64,000 nucleotides of DNA from an uncultured Aurantimonas sp. (GCA_947488615.1 CANKZU010000001.1:186001-250000), one strand, 5' to 3'. Shown: positions 39,750-50,337, numbered from the stretch's first letter. Notes: generated by a model from the letters alone, not told the origin. Made by a program: numbers and translations.

Positions 39750-42700
39750 GTTATGCCCTCCGTTTCCGCATCATCCAGCCCGTCCATAACACCCAGTTCG
39801 GCCCGCGCCGAGTTGGAGCGCGGCGTCCACAGGCCCCGGTCGATCGCCTCGGCCAGCTTGTCGCTCATCTCGCGATAGGCGTTCGGATTGTTCTCCAGCA
39901 TGAACGCGCGCACGTCGTCATCGGCGACGAAGGCCTGATAGACCGCATCGAAATGATGATCGCGCACCGCGCCTGTCGTCGCCGAGAAGGCAAAGAGATA
40001 GTCGACCGTCGCAGCGATCTCGAAGGCGCCCTTGTAGCCGTGGCGCATGATGCCGGCGATCCATTTCGGGTTGACGACGCGGGCCCTGACCACCCGGCCG
40101 ATTTCTTCCTCCAGCGTCCGCACGACCGGCCGCTCGGGCCGGGAATGGTCGTTGTGATAGACGACGGGCCGTGTGCCGGAGACATGCTCGACCGCCGCCG
40201 TCATCCCGCCCTCAAACTGGTAGTAGTCGTCGGAATCCAGAAGGTCGTGCTCGCGATTGTCCTGATTCTGGACCACCGCCTCGATACCGGCAAGCCGCGT
40301 CTCGAAACTCGTGCGCTCGGCCTCGCCTTCGGCATCCGCCCCGTAGGCATAGGAGCCCCAGACGAGATAGCTTTCCGCCAGATCACTCTTGTCGTCCCAA
40401 CCCTTTTCGTCGATCAGCGCCTGCAGCCCCGCCCCGTAGGCACCGGGTTTCGATCCGAAGATCCGGAAGCCGGCGCGCTTGTCCGCCTCCTGCGGCGACT
40501 GTCCCTCCGCCAGGAAGGCCTGCCGCTCGGCCGTCATCCGCGCGGCGATCGGGTTGTCCCCAGCCTCCTCCTCCAGCGCGCCGATCGCCCGGACCGCCCG
40601 GTCGAACAAGGCGATCTGGTCCGGGAAGGCATCGCGGAAGAAACCGGAAATGCGAAACGTCACGTCGACCCGTGGCCGCCCGAGTTCGGCGAGCGTCACG
40701 ATCTCGTAGCCGGTGACGCGCCGCGAGGCGCGATCCCAGACCGGCTTCGCCCCGACCAGTGCCAGCGCTTGCGCGATGTCGTCGCCGCCGGTGCGCATGT
40801 TGGACGTACCCCAGGCGGTGAGCCCGATCGAACGCGGCCAGTCGCCGTGATCCTGAAGGTGGCGGATCACCAGGAGTTCGGCCGACTTCGCGCCGAGATG
40901 CCAGGCGGCTTCCGTCGGCACGGCGCGGGTGTCGACCGAAAAGAAGTTGCGGCCCGTCGGCAAGACGTCCGCCCGTCCCCGTGTCGGCGCCCCGGACGGC
41001 CCCGGCGGCACGAAGCGGCCGGAAAGCCCGGCCAGCAGCCCGGCGATCTCGGCCGGCCCCGAGCCCGTCACCGCCGGCTTCAGCCGCGCCGTCACATCCG
41101 CCATGACGACGCCTGTGGATTGCCACTCCGGTTGGGACGCGATCTCGTCCGCGACGAGCTTCGCCGCCAGGAGTTCGATGCGCTCCACCGTATCGCCCTG
41201 GGTCCGCCACGGGTCTGTGGACAGGCTGTGGAGAACCTGTGGACGCGGCCCCTCCCAAGGCGCCGCCATGTCGCAGTCGAGCGGGTCGAAGGGCGCCCCC
41301 TCATCCGCCTCGCTTTGCTCGGCACCTTCTCCCCGCTGGGGAGAAGGATGGCGCGCTTCCGCCAACGCCCCAGGCACGGCCGCCATTCCTCGCCCCTTTG
41401 GGGAGAGGGTGGCCGCGAAGCGGCCGGGTGAGGGGTCGTTTTCCCCCTGCCGCTCTGCGCTAAACAGATCCGCCGCGATCGCCCGGTGCAGCGAGGCCTC
41501 GCCCGGCTTCGTCCCACGCGGCAGCCGCGCCAGCGCCACGACGAGATCGGTCAACAGCCGTCCCTCCGGCGCCAGTCCGAAGACGTGCAGGCCGTCGCGG
41601 ATCTGCATTTCCTTCAGGTCGCAGAGATAGGCGTCGAGCTTTTCCAGCGCCGTCTCCTCGGCGTCCTTCGCCGCGATCCCGGCGTCGTGGTCGAGGCCGA
41701 TGTCTCGGACCAGATCGAGAATACGCCCCTTCAGCAGCGTCAGCCGGCGCGGGTCGGTGCCCGCCGCCTCGTAATATTCGTCGACCAGCGCCTCCAGGTC
41801 GCGCAGCGGCCCGTAGGTTTCCGCCCGCGTCAGCGGCGGCGTCAGATGGTCGATGATGACGGCGCTGGTCCGCCGCTTGGCCTGCGTGCCCTCGCCCGGA
41901 TCGTTGACGATGAAGGGGTAGAGATGCGGCAGCGGCCCGAACACCGCCTCGGGAAAGCAGCCCTCCGACAGCGCCAGCGCCTTGCCCGGCAGCCATTCGA
42001 GATTGCCGTGCTTGCCCATATGGACGACGGCGTCGGCGTCATATGCGGACCTGAGATAGGCGTAGAGCGCCAGATAATTGTGCGGCGGCACCAGGTCCGG
42101 CGAGTGGTAGGTTTCCTTCGGGTCGATGTTGTAGCCGCGCGCCGGCTGGATGCCGACCAGCGTCTCGCCGAAACGCGCCAGCGGCAACGCGAAGGCTGCC
42201 CCGCCGCAATGCGCCACCACGAACGGGTCGCTCTCCGGCTCGCCCCAGCGTTCCGTCACCGCCGACCGCACGGCTTCGGGCAGTTCCACGAAGAACCGTC
42301 GATAGGCCGCGACCGACAGTGTCTCGCGCACGTCCCGCATCGCCGCGCCGGCATTGGTCGGACCGGCCATCAGATGATCGATCAGCGCGTTGCCGGTCTC
42401 CGGTACGTCCGCCACCGGATAGCCCGCCGCCGCCATCGCCTCGAGCACTTCGATCGTCCCGGCCGGCGTGTCGAGCCCTACCCCGTTGCCGAGCCGCCCG
42501 TCCCGGTTGGGATAGTTGGCGAGCAGGATCGCCACCCGCTTTTCCGAAACAGGCTTCCGCCGCAGCCGCGCCCAACGGGCCGCGAGCGCGGCGACGAACG
42601 CCACACGATCAGGCACCGAGCGGTGCGCGACGATGTCCGTCTCGGTGACCGCATCCCATTCGCCGGCCGACTTGAAGGCAATGGCGCGCGAAAGAATCCG

Positions 42701-43663
42701 GCCGTCGACCTCCGGCAGCGCGACGCTCATCGCCAGATCACGGGCCGACAACCCTTGCGCCGATGTCGTCCAGCTTTCCGCCGACCCGCTCGCGAGAACC
42801 GCCTGCAGGACGACCGCCGCCTGTTCCTCGAGCACGGTCGGAACCCGCTCGCCGCCCGGCGAGGACACGGCGAAGCCGGTCAGATTGACGACGACGTCCG
42901 GAGCCCGACCCGTAAACAGCGCCCGCACCGTCTCGATCGAGACCGGGTCCTTCAGGCTGGAAACGAAAATCGGTAGCACCTCCAGCCCCCGCGCCGCCAG
43001 CGCCCGCGCCAGCGCCTCCACCGGCTCGGTCTGCCCGCTCTGCACCAGCGCCCGGTAGAACACGACCGCGGCGAGCGGGCGCGCGCCCGCCTCCCCCTGG
43101 TGGGGAGGGTGAGAAGTGCCAATCTCCAGCACCCCAGCCTTCAAAAGCGGTTGCGCCTCTGCCGGCCATTCGCCGCCGCCAAGGATCGCGCCGCAACCCT
43201 CGAGGAACTTCCCGGCATTCGCCGCGCCGCCCTCGACCAGATACCGCCAGAGCCGGTCGCGTTCGGCGAGCGGGGTCGTGGTGTAGTGGTCGAGCCCCTG
43301 ATCCGGCTTGTCGTCGCCGGGCAGCACCACGAGCTTGGCTCCCGCCGCCTGCGCGTTGGCAAGCAGCGCATCCAGCCCGTAGGGCCAGTACGCCGCGCCG
43401 CCGAGCAGCCGCACCACGACGAGCCTGGCGTGGCGCAACGTTCGCTCGACATAGGCGTCGACCGACATCGGATGCTTGAGGCGCAGCAGGTTGGCGAGAC
43501 GCAGCGTCGGCGCCGCATCGCCGAGGCGCCGGGCCGCCGCCGCAAGGCTGGCGATCTCCGTGTCGGCCGCCGACAGCACCACAATATCGGCCGGCGACTG
43601 GCCGAGGTCGACCGCTTCGCCGCCGTCGTCGATCGTGCCTTTCTGGGCGAGAAGAAGATGCAA
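39746..43663 (-). CDS. cobN: cobaltochelatase subunit CobN
   Basis: MHLLLAQKGTI..., VVHMGKHGNLEWLPGKALALSEGCFPEAVFGPLPHLYPFIVNDPGEGTQAKRR. Confidence 0.96.
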   Translation of the reverse strand: MHLLLAQKGTIDDGGEAVDLGQSPADIVVLSAADTEIASLAAAARRLGDAAPTLRLANLLRLKHPMSVDAYVERTLRHARLVVVRLLGGAAYWPYGLDALLANAQAAGAKLVVLPGDDKPDQGLDHYTTTPLAERDRLWRYLVEGGAANAGKFLEGCGAILGGGEWPAEAQPLLKAGVLEIGTSHPPHQGEAGARPLAAVVFYRALVQSGQTEPVEALARALAARGLEVLPIFVSSLKDPVSIETVRALFTGRAPDVVVNLTGFAVSSPGGERVPTVLEEQAAVVLQAVLASGSAESWTTSAQGLSARDLAMSVALPEVDGRILSRAIAFKSAGEWDAVTETDIVAHRSVPDRVAFVAALAARWARLRRKPVSEKRVAILLANYPNRDGRLGNGVGLDTPAGTIEVLEAMAAAGYPVADVPETGNALIDHLMAGPTNAGAAMRDVRETLSVAAYRRFFVELPEAVRSAVTERWGEPESDPFVVAHCGGAAFALPLARFGETLVGIQPARGYNIDPKETYHSPDLVPPHNYLALYAYLRSAYDADAVVHMGKHGNLEWLPGKALALSEGCFPEAVFGPLPHLYPFIVNDPGEGTQAKRRTSAVIIDHLTPPLTRAETYGPLRDLEALVDEYYEAAGTDPRRLTLLKGRILDLVRDIGLDHDAGIAAKDAEETALEKLDAYLCDLKEMQIRDGLHVFGLAPEGRLLTDLVVALARLPRGTKPGEASLHRAIAADLFSAERQGENDPSPGRFAATLSPKGRGMAAVPGALAEARHPSPQRGEGAEQSEADEGAPFDPLDCDMAAPWEGPRPQVLHSLSTDPWRTQGDTVERIELLAAKLVADEIASQPEWQSTGVVMADVTARLKPAVTGSGPAEIAGLLAGLSGRFVPPGPSGAPTRGRADVLPTGRNFFSVDTRAVPTEAAWHLGAKSAELLVIRHLQDHGDWPRSIGLTAWGTSNMRTGGDDIAQALALVGAKPVWDRASRRVTGYEIVTLAELGRPRVDVTFRISGFFRDAFPDQIALFDRAVRAIGALEEEAGDNPIAARMTAERQAFLAEGQSPQEADKRAGFRIFGSKPGAYGAGLQALIDEKGWDDKSDLAESYLVWGSYAYGADAEGEAERTSFETRLAGIEAVVQNQDNREHDLLDSDDYYQFEGGMTAAVEHVSGTRPVVYHNDHSRPERPVVRTLEEEIGRVVRARVVNPKWIAGIMRHGYKGAFEIAATVDYLFAFSATTGAVRDHHFDAVYQAFVADDDVRAFMLENNPNAYREMSDKLAEAIDRGLWTPRSNSARAELGVMDGLDDAETEGIT
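41296..41435. repeat. Rhizobiales-type palindromic repeat inserted in frame in cobN
   Basis: CCCCTCATCCG...CACCTTCTCCCCGCTGGGGAGAAGG ... CCTCGCCCCTTTGGGGAGAGGGTGGCCGCGAAGCGGCCGGGTGAGGGG. Confidence 0.85.
43089..43113. repeat. short REP-like palindrome in cobN 5' region
   Basis: CCTCCCCCTGGTGGGGAGGGTGAGA. Confidence 0.6.
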
Positions 43664-43675
43664 GGAATGCGCCCG

Positions 43676-44758
43676 CTACTCGGCGGCTTCTTTTGCCGCG
43701 CTACCGGCCAACGCCCGAATCTCGGCCTCGATCCGCACCGCGTCGAGGCCGTCGTGCATCCCGATGACGACCAAACGCGTGGCCCGGGTTTCGCCGGGTG
43801 CCCAGGCGCGGTCGAAATAGGTTTCGATACGCTTGCCGACCGCTTGCACGACCAGTCGCATCGGCTTGCCCGGCACGTCGGCGAAACCCTTCAGCCGCAG
43901 GATGTCATGGGTCGCGATCAGTCTCGACAGTCCCTTCGCGAAGGTCGCGGGATCGGGGACGGCGCCGGCGTCGACGACGAAGCTCTCGAACTCGTCATGG
44001 TCGTGCTCGTGCGCCTCGCCTTCATGCTCCAGCTCGTGATGCGATTTGCGCTCGGCGATGAGGTCTTCCGTGCCGGCCGCGATGCCGAGCAGCACGTCCG
44101 CCGGCAGCTTGCCGCCCTCCGCGGTGACGATTTTCACCGCACGCGCGCTCTTCTGCCCGATCTCGCGCCGCACCCGTTCCAGTGTCGGAGCGTCGACCAG
44201 ATCGGCCTTGTTGAGAACGATGAGGTCGGCTGCCGCGATTTGGTCCTCGAACAGCTCCTCCAGCGGGTTGTCGTGGTCGAGGCTCTCGTCCGCCGCCCGC
44301 TGGGCCGCGACCTTGTCCTCGTCGTAGGCGAAGCGTCCGTCGGCGACGGCCGCCGTATCGATCACCGTGACGACGCCGTCGACGGTCACCCGCGTCTTCA
44401 CCTCCGGCCAGTTGAAGGCCGCGACCAGCGGCTGCGGCAAGGCGAGACCCGAGGTTTCGATGACGATGTGATCGGGCACGCGCTCGCGCTCCAAAAGCTT
44501 GGTCATGGTCGGGATGAAGTCGTCGGCCACCGTGCAGCAGATGCAGCCATTGGTCAGTTCCACCACGTCGTCCTCGCTGCAGGTCTCGATACCGCAGCCC
44601 TTGAGGATATCGCCATCGACGCCGAGGTCGCCGAACTCGTTGATGATCAGCGCTATTTTCCGGCCACCGGCATTCTGCAGGAGGTTGCGGATCAGCGTCG
44701 TCTTGCCCGCACCGAGAAAGCCGGTGATGACGGTGGCGGGAATCTTCTGGCCCTGCAT
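43676..44758 (-). CDS. cobW: cobalamin biosynthesis GTPase CobW
   Basis: TVITGFLGAGKTTLIRNLL, NGCICCTVADDF, HEGEAHEHDHDEFE metal-binding stretch. Confidence 0.95.
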   Translation of the reverse strand: MQGQKIPATVITGFLGAGKTTLIRNLLQNAGGRKIALIINEFGDLGVDGDILKGCGIETCSEDDVVELTNGCICCTVADDFIPTMTKLLERERVPDHIVIETSGLALPQPLVAAFNWPEVKTRVTVDGVVTVIDTAAVADGRFAYDEDKVAAQRAADESLDHDNPLEELFEDQIAAADLIVLNKADLVDAPTLERVRREIGQKSARAVKIVTAEGGKLPADVLLGIAAGTEDLIAERKSHHELEHEGEAHEHDHDEFESFVVDAGAVPDPATFAKGLSRLIATHDILRLKGFADVPGKPMRLVVQAVGKRIETYFDRAWAPGETRATRLVVIGMHDGLDAVRIEAEIRALAGSAAKEAAE

Positions 44759-44803
44759 GGAGTGCCTCCGTTGTCGCGATCGCCTCGACGTTGCCGTCGG
44801 CGA

Positions 44804-45334
44804 TCAGCCCTTCAATATCATCGGCAGGCCAGCAGCGACGAAGATGACCTTCGCCGCGACCGCCGCAACCGCTTGATGCAATCGGCCCGCGTGATCGCGA
44901 AAATCACGGGCCATCTCGTTTTCCGGCACGATCCCGAGCCCGACCTCGTTGGAGACGAGGATCACCGGACCTGGAAGCCTCGCGGCGAGGCAGTCGGCCA
45001 GCGCATGGCATTCCGCCGCGACCGGACGCCCCTCCATCATGAGGTTGGTCAGCCAAAGCGTCAGGCAATCGACGAGGACCACATGCTCCGGCCCGGCTTC
45101 GCGCCCGATCGCGGCAACCAGATCGAGCGGCGTTTCAACCGTTCGCCAGCCGTTGCCCCGCCGCTCCCGGTGCTCGCCGATGCGCGCCTCCATCTCGGCG
45201 TCGAAAGCCCTGCCCGTCGCGAGATAGGCGGGAGCAAGACCGCTTGCTTCGGCCAATCGCTCGGCAAGGGCGCTCTTGCCGGAGCGGGCTCCGCCAAGAA
45301 CGAGAGTGACGCCATCGCCGAGCGATAGGCTCAC
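44804..45334 (-). CDS. cobU: bifunctional adenosylcobinamide kinase/guanylyltransferase
   Basis: [57 protein letters not shown] start overlapping the previous stop. Confidence 0.93.
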   Translation of the reverse strand: MSLSLGDGVTLVLGGARSGKSALAERLAEASGLAPAYLATGRAFDAEMEARIGEHRERRGNGWRTVETPLDLVAAIGREAGPEHVVLVDCLTLWLTNLMMEGRPVAAECHALADCLAARLPGPVILVSNEVGLGIVPENEMARDFRDHAGRLHQAVAAVAAKVIFVAAGLPMILKG

Positions 45335-46095
45335 GCCGCGCGAGTCCCGAACCGGTCCATCACGAAGCCGACGCTGATCCCCAGCAGAACCCAGAACGCG
45401 GCCGCCGTCGCCAGCGAAATGACCGCGAACTCCGCCGCAAGGGTCGGCGGGACCGGGCTCGTCAGGTCGGCGATATGCGGCGCTCCGACCACATGCGGCA
45501 GGGCGAGCAACACCACGCCGGCGACTTTCGCCCATATCTCGCGTTGGAACACCAGAAGGTAAAGCGCCGCCGCCGTCAGCGCGACGACGGCGGCCCACCA
45601 GACCTGCCGCTCGAACAGGTCCGCGGCCGGCATCGCCGGCAATTCCGGTGGGAGTCCGAGCGCGGGCGCCAGCCCCACGGTCGCAAAACCAGCCAAACCC
45701 CACAGAACACCGTTCGATCGGGTGATCGCGCGGCCGGTGAGCAGGCTGGCCGCCGCGAGGATCAGCGCGAAGCCGCCACCCGCCACGATATTCGCCGACA
45801 GCGTGCCCAGCAGGCGACCGAAGAACGGAGATGCGCCCGCGGCTTCATCTTCCGCCCCGACTGCCGTCTCGTGGTCATGGGCCAGAACCAATTCGCCGCC
45901 GAACATCGCCGACACTTGCCGGCTTTCCGTCAGGCGGCCGGAATCGGCGCCGGCCGCCTCGTGTCCTGCCGTCCCGCTCTCGTATTCCTCGGCTTGCAGG
46001 ATCAGCGGAACCACGCCCAAATATTGAACTGGCGTCATCACGACACCGACAAACAGGCCGGCAACCAGCGCGGCCAACAAAAATCTTACAACCAT
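45331..46095 (-). CDS. cbtA: CbtA family cobalt transporter subunit
   Basis: [39 protein letters not shown]; multiple TMs; adjacent to CbtB and B12 riboswitch. Confidence 0.9.
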   Translation of the reverse strand: MVVRFLLAALVAGLFVGVVMTPVQYLGVVPLILQAEEYESGTAGHEAAGADSGRLTESRQVSAMFGGELVLAHDHETAVGAEDEAAGASPFFGRLLGTLSANIVAGGGFALILAAASLLTGRAITRSNGVLWGLAGFATVGLAPALGLPPELPAMPAADLFERQVWWAAVVALTAAALYLLVFQREIWAKVAGVVLLALPHVVGAPHIADLTSPVPPTLAAEFAVISLATAAAFWVLLGISVGFVMDRFGTRAA

Positions 46096-46191
46096 AACGA
46101 TACCCCTTCCGCGCCGACGAGGTCGGGCGGCTTTGAACAACACGAAAAAGCAAAAAGCCCGGTCCGCGCCTAGGCGGCAGGCAAACAATGC

Positions 46192-46368
46192 TTAGTGGCA
46201 GGGGAATCCGTAGGAATGCCGGACATCATGCGCCGTATCATGCACCGCCGCCGAATGGGCGAACCCGATGCCGAAGACGAAAAACGCTCCGAGAACCAGC
46301 GCCGCGAGTCCGGTCGCGATCCGCGTCGGTGCATCGGTGTGCGCGATGCTATGGGTCGTGGCAGTCAT
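46192..46368 (-). CDS. cbtB: CbtB family protein
   Basis: 58 aa, one TM, C-terminal HDTAHDVRHSYGFPCH. Confidence 0.9.
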   Translation of the reverse strand: MTATTHSIAHTDAPTRIATGLAALVLGAFFVFGIGFAHSAAVHDTAHDVRHSYGFPCH

Positions 46369-46404
46369 ATCAACCTCCGTGACGGCCGCGAAATGCGGCA
46401 GGTT

Positions 46405-46650
46405 ACAAGGCCGGCAGGTCTCCTGGCTCACGGGTCGTCGGTCGTCGCCTCGCCTTCCCGAAGCCGAAGCTCCAGTGGCTTTTCCAATTCGTCCATCGAT
46501 GCTCATGGCATTGCCGGCACGAATCGGCGGTGACGACCTCGCCGCTCTACAGTCGCGGGGTCGGCTGCGATGAAGGCCCCCTGCTTGGGTCGGCCCGTCG
46601 CATTCCCTCTTCGCCCCAGCCGCTTGGCAGCCGGGGAACCGTCCTTCGAC
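46405..46650 (-). promoter_or_regulatory. cobalamin (AdoCbl) riboswitch
   Basis: B12 box on minus strand TGAGCCAGGAGACCTGCCGG (46411..46430) upstream of cbtB-cbtA-cob genes. Confidence 0.9.
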
Positions 46651-46816
46651 CGGATCGGGCGTTTCGCCCACTTCCGATCAATTCGTCACAGTAGCGATCG
46701 CAGCCCGTGGCGCAAGCGATTTCGCGTGCAAACAGGGTACCGGAAACGCATCGTGGCCCGGCCGCGCAATGCGCGGTCGGGCCACTCGATCGTGTTCGAT
46801 GGAAGGAAGCCTGGCG

Positions 46817-46966
46817 TCAGCGCGCGGCGGCTTGCTCGCAGGCCTCAACATGCTTGGCAAGCGCCTCGGTCGAGAGAATGGAGCTGATCGTGCGAATGTC
46901 GCGATTCTGGAACTTCGGCGTCTTCTGCAGTTCCTTCAACCGCTCCAGGAGGGTTACTCGGCTCAT
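46817..46966 (-). CDS. 49-aa hypothetical protein downstream of minE
   Basis: MSRVTLLERLKELQKTPKFQNRDIRTISSILSTEALAKHVEACEQAAAR; intact short ORF with purine-rich upstream region. Confidence 0.45.
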   Translation of the reverse strand: MSRVTLLERLKELQKTPKFQNRDIRTISSILSTEALAKHVEACEQAAAR

Positions 46967-47033
46967 GCTGGTCTCCTTTTCCTGTCGGGAGCCGCCGCGA
47001 TCGGGTGAGGCGGGCTCGTTGGGCGAGCGGCCG

Positions 47034-47297
47034 TCAGGCCGCCCGCACGCTAGCGGTCGTGGGGATCTCGATATCGACTTCAAGGGTCGAGACGTTCTCT
47101 CCGCGATCCATTTTGACGCTGACCATGTCGCCATCGAGCTGCACATGCCTGGCGATGACGGCCAGAATTTCCTCCCGAAGCTGGGCCACGAGATCGGAGT
47201 GTCCGACCGTCGCCCGTTCGTGAGCGAGCAATACCTGCAGCCGTTCGCGCGCCATCGGCGCCGAGGTCTGCTTGCTGAAGAAACTGAAAAGGCTCAT
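47034..47297 (-). CDS. minE: cell division topological specificity factor MinE
   Basis: [37 protein letters not shown]. Confidence 0.95.
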   Translation of the reverse strand: MSLFSFFSKQTSAPMARERLQVLLAHERATVGHSDLVAQLREEILAVIARHVQLDGDMVSVKMDRGENVSTLEVDIEIPTTASVRAA

Positions 47298-48109
47298 GCC
47301 GCCCTCCGTCCGAAGAGTTTGCCGAACAGGCCGCGCCTCTCGCCGGGCACCGACATCGGCACCTGTTCGCCGGCAAGGCGGCGGGCAGCGTCTCTGTAGG
47401 CGAGAGCCGGCGCGCTCTGATTCTCGCCGAGCGTCACCGGCGTTCCGAGGTTCGACGCCCGCAAGACATCCATGCTCTCGGGGATAATGCCGAGGAGCGG
47501 GATCGACAGGATGTCGAGAACGTCCTCGACCTTCAACATGTCGCCGCGCTCGGCGCGGGCGGGATCGTAGCGGGTCAAAAGCAGATGCTTCTCGATCCGC
47601 TCGCCGCGCTCAGCCTTGGCGGTCTTGGAATCGAGCAAACCGATGATCCGGTCCGAGTCACGCACCGAGGACACTTCCGGATTGGTGACGACGACGGCCA
47701 CGTCGGCATGGCGCATGGCGAGTGTCGCGCCCCGCTCGATGCCGGCCGGGCTGTCGCAGATCACCCAGTCGAAGGTCTTTTTCAACTCCTCCATCACCAG
47801 CTCGACGCCCTCGGACGTGAGGTTGTCCTTGTCGCGCGTCTGCGAGGCTGGCAGCAGAAAGAGCGTCTCGAGGCGCTTGTCGCGGATCAGCGCCTGCGTC
47901 AGCTTGGCGTCGCCCTGGACGACGTTGATGAGGTCGTAGACCACGCGCCGCTCGGCTCCCATGACGAGATCGAGATTGCGGAGGCCAACGTCGAAATCGA
48001 CGACCACCGTCTTCTCGCCACGCTGGGCCAGCGCCGCACCCAGCGCGGCGGTGGAGGTCGTCTTTCCGACGCCTCCCTTGCCAGAGGTCACCACGATTAC
48101 TTTTGCCAT
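47294..48109 (-). CDS. minD: septum site-determining ATPase MinD
   Basis: [22 protein letters not shown]-terminal amphipathic GLFGKLFGR. Confidence 0.97.
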   Translation of the reverse strand: MAKVIVVTSGKGGVGKTTSTAALGAALAQRGEKTVVVDFDVGLRNLDLVMGAERRVVYDLINVVQGDAKLTQALIRDKRLETLFLLPASQTRDKDNLTSEGVELVMEELKKTFDWVICDSPAGIERGATLAMRHADVAVVVTNPEVSSVRDSDRIIGLLDSKTAKAERGERIEKHLLLTRYDPARAERGDMLKVEDVLDILSIPLLGIIPESMDVLRASNLGTPVTLGENQSAPALAYRDAARRLAGEQVPMSVPGERRGLFGKLFGRRAA

Positions 48110-48141
48110 CTTGCTCTCCTGCTTCCCGGCCGCTTGCAGCC

Positions 48142-48903
48142 TCAGCCCAGAATTTCCGCTTTGATCGTGTCACCCTCGAGCCAGACCTGAACGGCCTGGC
48201 CGCGGTATTTCTGTTCCATGTCCTCGGCCGTCTTGTAGAGGCCGTCGATCGCCACCAGCTCGGCTTCGAGCTTGCGGCAGAAGATCCGCGCCGAGGCGTT
48301 GCCGACGGATCCCGCCATCGCCCTGCCCCGAAGCGTTCCGTAGACGTGGATCGAGCCGCCGGCGACGACCTCCGACCCCGATGCCACCGATCCCAGAATG
48401 GTCACGTCGCCCTCCGGAAAGATCACCGATTGGCCGGAACGTACCGGCTCAGTGATGATGATCGACGGCATCGCTTTGACCGGCTGCGGGTCCGGCACCT
48501 GCGCGGTGGTCGGTTTGCTCGCCGCCTTGGATTTCGTCGACTCGGCTTTCTTCGGCACGGGCTCTGCCGCCGGTGGTTCGAAATCAGCCGCTGGCCTGCC
48601 GCCCTTCATCGCCGGCGGCATGCCGAAGCCGAGCAGCGACGCGCGCGCCCCCTCGATTCCCATGATCCGCACGCTGCGCTCGCCGAGTTCGCCGATCAGC
48701 TCCTTCAGCTGCGCCTGGTCGATATCGAGCCCTTCGACGTCGAGCACGATCGGCCGTCCCAGGAAAAAACCGGTAGAGCGCGCGGCGAGGTCATCGAGCC
48801 GGGTCAGCCACGCGTCGAACGGAAGTTCCGGCGCGAGAACGAGGGCGAGAAATGAGCGGCCCTTGAGTCGGATCGGGCGAGTGTCGGTTAGGATCTTGGT
48901 CAT
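48142..48903 (-). CDS. minC: septum formation inhibitor MinC
   Basis: VRSGQSVIFPEGDVTILGSVASGSEVVAGGSIHVYGTLRGRAMAG. Confidence 0.95.
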   Translation of the reverse strand: MTKILTDTRPIRLKGRSFLALVLAPELPFDAWLTRLDDLAARSTGFFLGRPIVLDVEGLDIDQAQLKELIGELGERSVRIMGIEGARASLLGFGMPPAMKGGRPAADFEPPAAEPVPKKAESTKSKAASKPTTAQVPDPQPVKAMPSIIITEPVRSGQSVIFPEGDVTILGSVASGSEVVAGGSIHVYGTLRGRAMAGSVGNASARIFCRKLEAELVAIDGLYKTAEDMEQKYRGQAVQVWLEGDTIKAEILG

Positions 48904-49122
48904 CTCGGTTAATTTTCGGTTGCTAAGGCGATCTAAACGGGATGGGGTTAACCAGTGCTTAACGCGTGGAGCCTGCGCCGGGCTGACGCGAGGCGCCCGC
49001 CCTGGAGACCGATTGTGTCGGTCCCGAGATCGCCATATGGACGTTGCCGACGCACCCATCTCGCTCGCAACCGGCGAGCGGCCTCCTCGCCGGCCGACGG
49101 CCACCTTGCCTGATCGGCCGGC

Positions 49123-50265
49123 TTATTCCGCCGCGAGGCCGAAGCGCGCGCCCTGATGTTCGCCGAGCTTCGGCGCCGGCCGGTCCAGGGAAAGATCGGC
49201 GTCTCCATAAACGATCGGAGTGCGAACACCCGCAATGCCTTGCGGCGCGATTTTCATGTTCCGATGCAGGGTTTGCGGGTCGGCGAAAACGTCCGCGACA
49301 TCGTTGATCGGTCCGGCCGGAACCCCGACCGCCTCGAGGCCCGCCAGAAGGTCGTCGCGCGTCCATGCGCCGATCGCCGCCGTCAGGATCGGCGCGAGAG
49401 CGTCGCGGTTCGCGACCCGCACCTCGTTGGTGCGATAGCGTTCGTCCATGGCCAGTTCGCCCAACCCGAGCACGCCGCAGAGCCGCTCGAACTGACGGTC
49501 ATTGCCGCAGGCGACAATGAGATGGCCATCGGCGACCGGAAAGACCTGGTAGGGCACGATGTTGGGATGGGCGTTGCCGAGCCGCTGTGGCGCGACCCCG
49601 GTGGCGAAATAGTTCAGCGCCTGGTTGGCGAGGACTCCGGCCATGCAGTCATAGAGCGCCATGTCGACGAACTGGCCGCGGCCCGTCCGCGCGCGATCGG
49701 CCAGCGCCGCCTGGATCGCGATTGTCCCGTACAGCCCGGTGAAGATGTCGGCGAAGGCGACGCCGATCTTTTGCGGCTCGCCATCCGCCGCTCCGGTCAG
49801 GCTCATGATGCCGCCCATCCCCTGGATCATGAAGTCGTAGCCGGCCCGGCCCGCATAGGGTCCGTCCTGGCCGAAGCCGGTGACCGAGCAATAGACGATG
49901 CCCGGATTGACGGATTTGAGGCTGTCGTGGTCGAGGCCGTATTTCTTCAGGCCGCCGACCTTGAAATTTTCGATCAGAACGTCCGCCTCGGACGCCAATT
50001 CGCGAACCAGCGCCCGCCCCTCCTCGGTGGCAAAATCCGCCACCACCGACCGCTTGCCGCGGTTGCAGGCGTGGAAATAGGCGGCCGTCCGCTCGCCGTC
50101 CCGTTCGATGAAAGGTGGCCCCCAGCCGCGCGTATCGTCCCCCGCCGGGCTCTCGACCTTGATCACGTCGGCGCCGAGATCGGCCAGCGTCTGGCCGATC
50201 CAGGGACCGGCCAGGATGCGCGCGAGTTCCAGGACCTTCAGGCCGGTATGGGGAGATTGGCTCAT
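49123..50265 (-). CDS. CaiB/BaiF CoA-transferase family protein
   Basis: GLKVLELARILAGPWIGQTLADLGADVIKVE. Confidence 0.95.
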   Translation of the reverse strand: MSQSPHTGLKVLELARILAGPWIGQTLADLGADVIKVESPAGDDTRGWGPPFIERDGERTAAYFHACNRGKRSVVADFATEEGRALVRELASEADVLIENFKVGGLKKYGLDHDSLKSVNPGIVYCSVTGFGQDGPYAGRAGYDFMIQGMGGIMSLTGAADGEPQKIGVAFADIFTGLYGTIAIQAALADRARTGRGQFVDMALYDCMAGVLANQALNYFATGVAPQRLGNAHPNIVPYQVFPVADGHLIVACGNDRQFERLCGVLGLGELAMDERYRTNEVRVANRDALAPILTAAIGAWTRDDLLAGLEAVGVPAGPINDVADVFADPQTLHRNMKIAPQGIAGVRTPIVYGDADLSLDRPAPKLGEHQGARFGLAAE

Positions 50266-50337
50266 GGAGCCGCCGTGCCGCTCCCGGCGCTTCCTGTCAA
50301 GCAGCGCCGGCGTCAATGCGGCAGCTTGAGCCGCGCC

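Noticed and set aside
41296-41435. CRISPR-like or tandem array because of repeated CCCC/GGGG blocks
   Set aside because: Only one inverted palindromic unit, no regular repeat-spacer structure.
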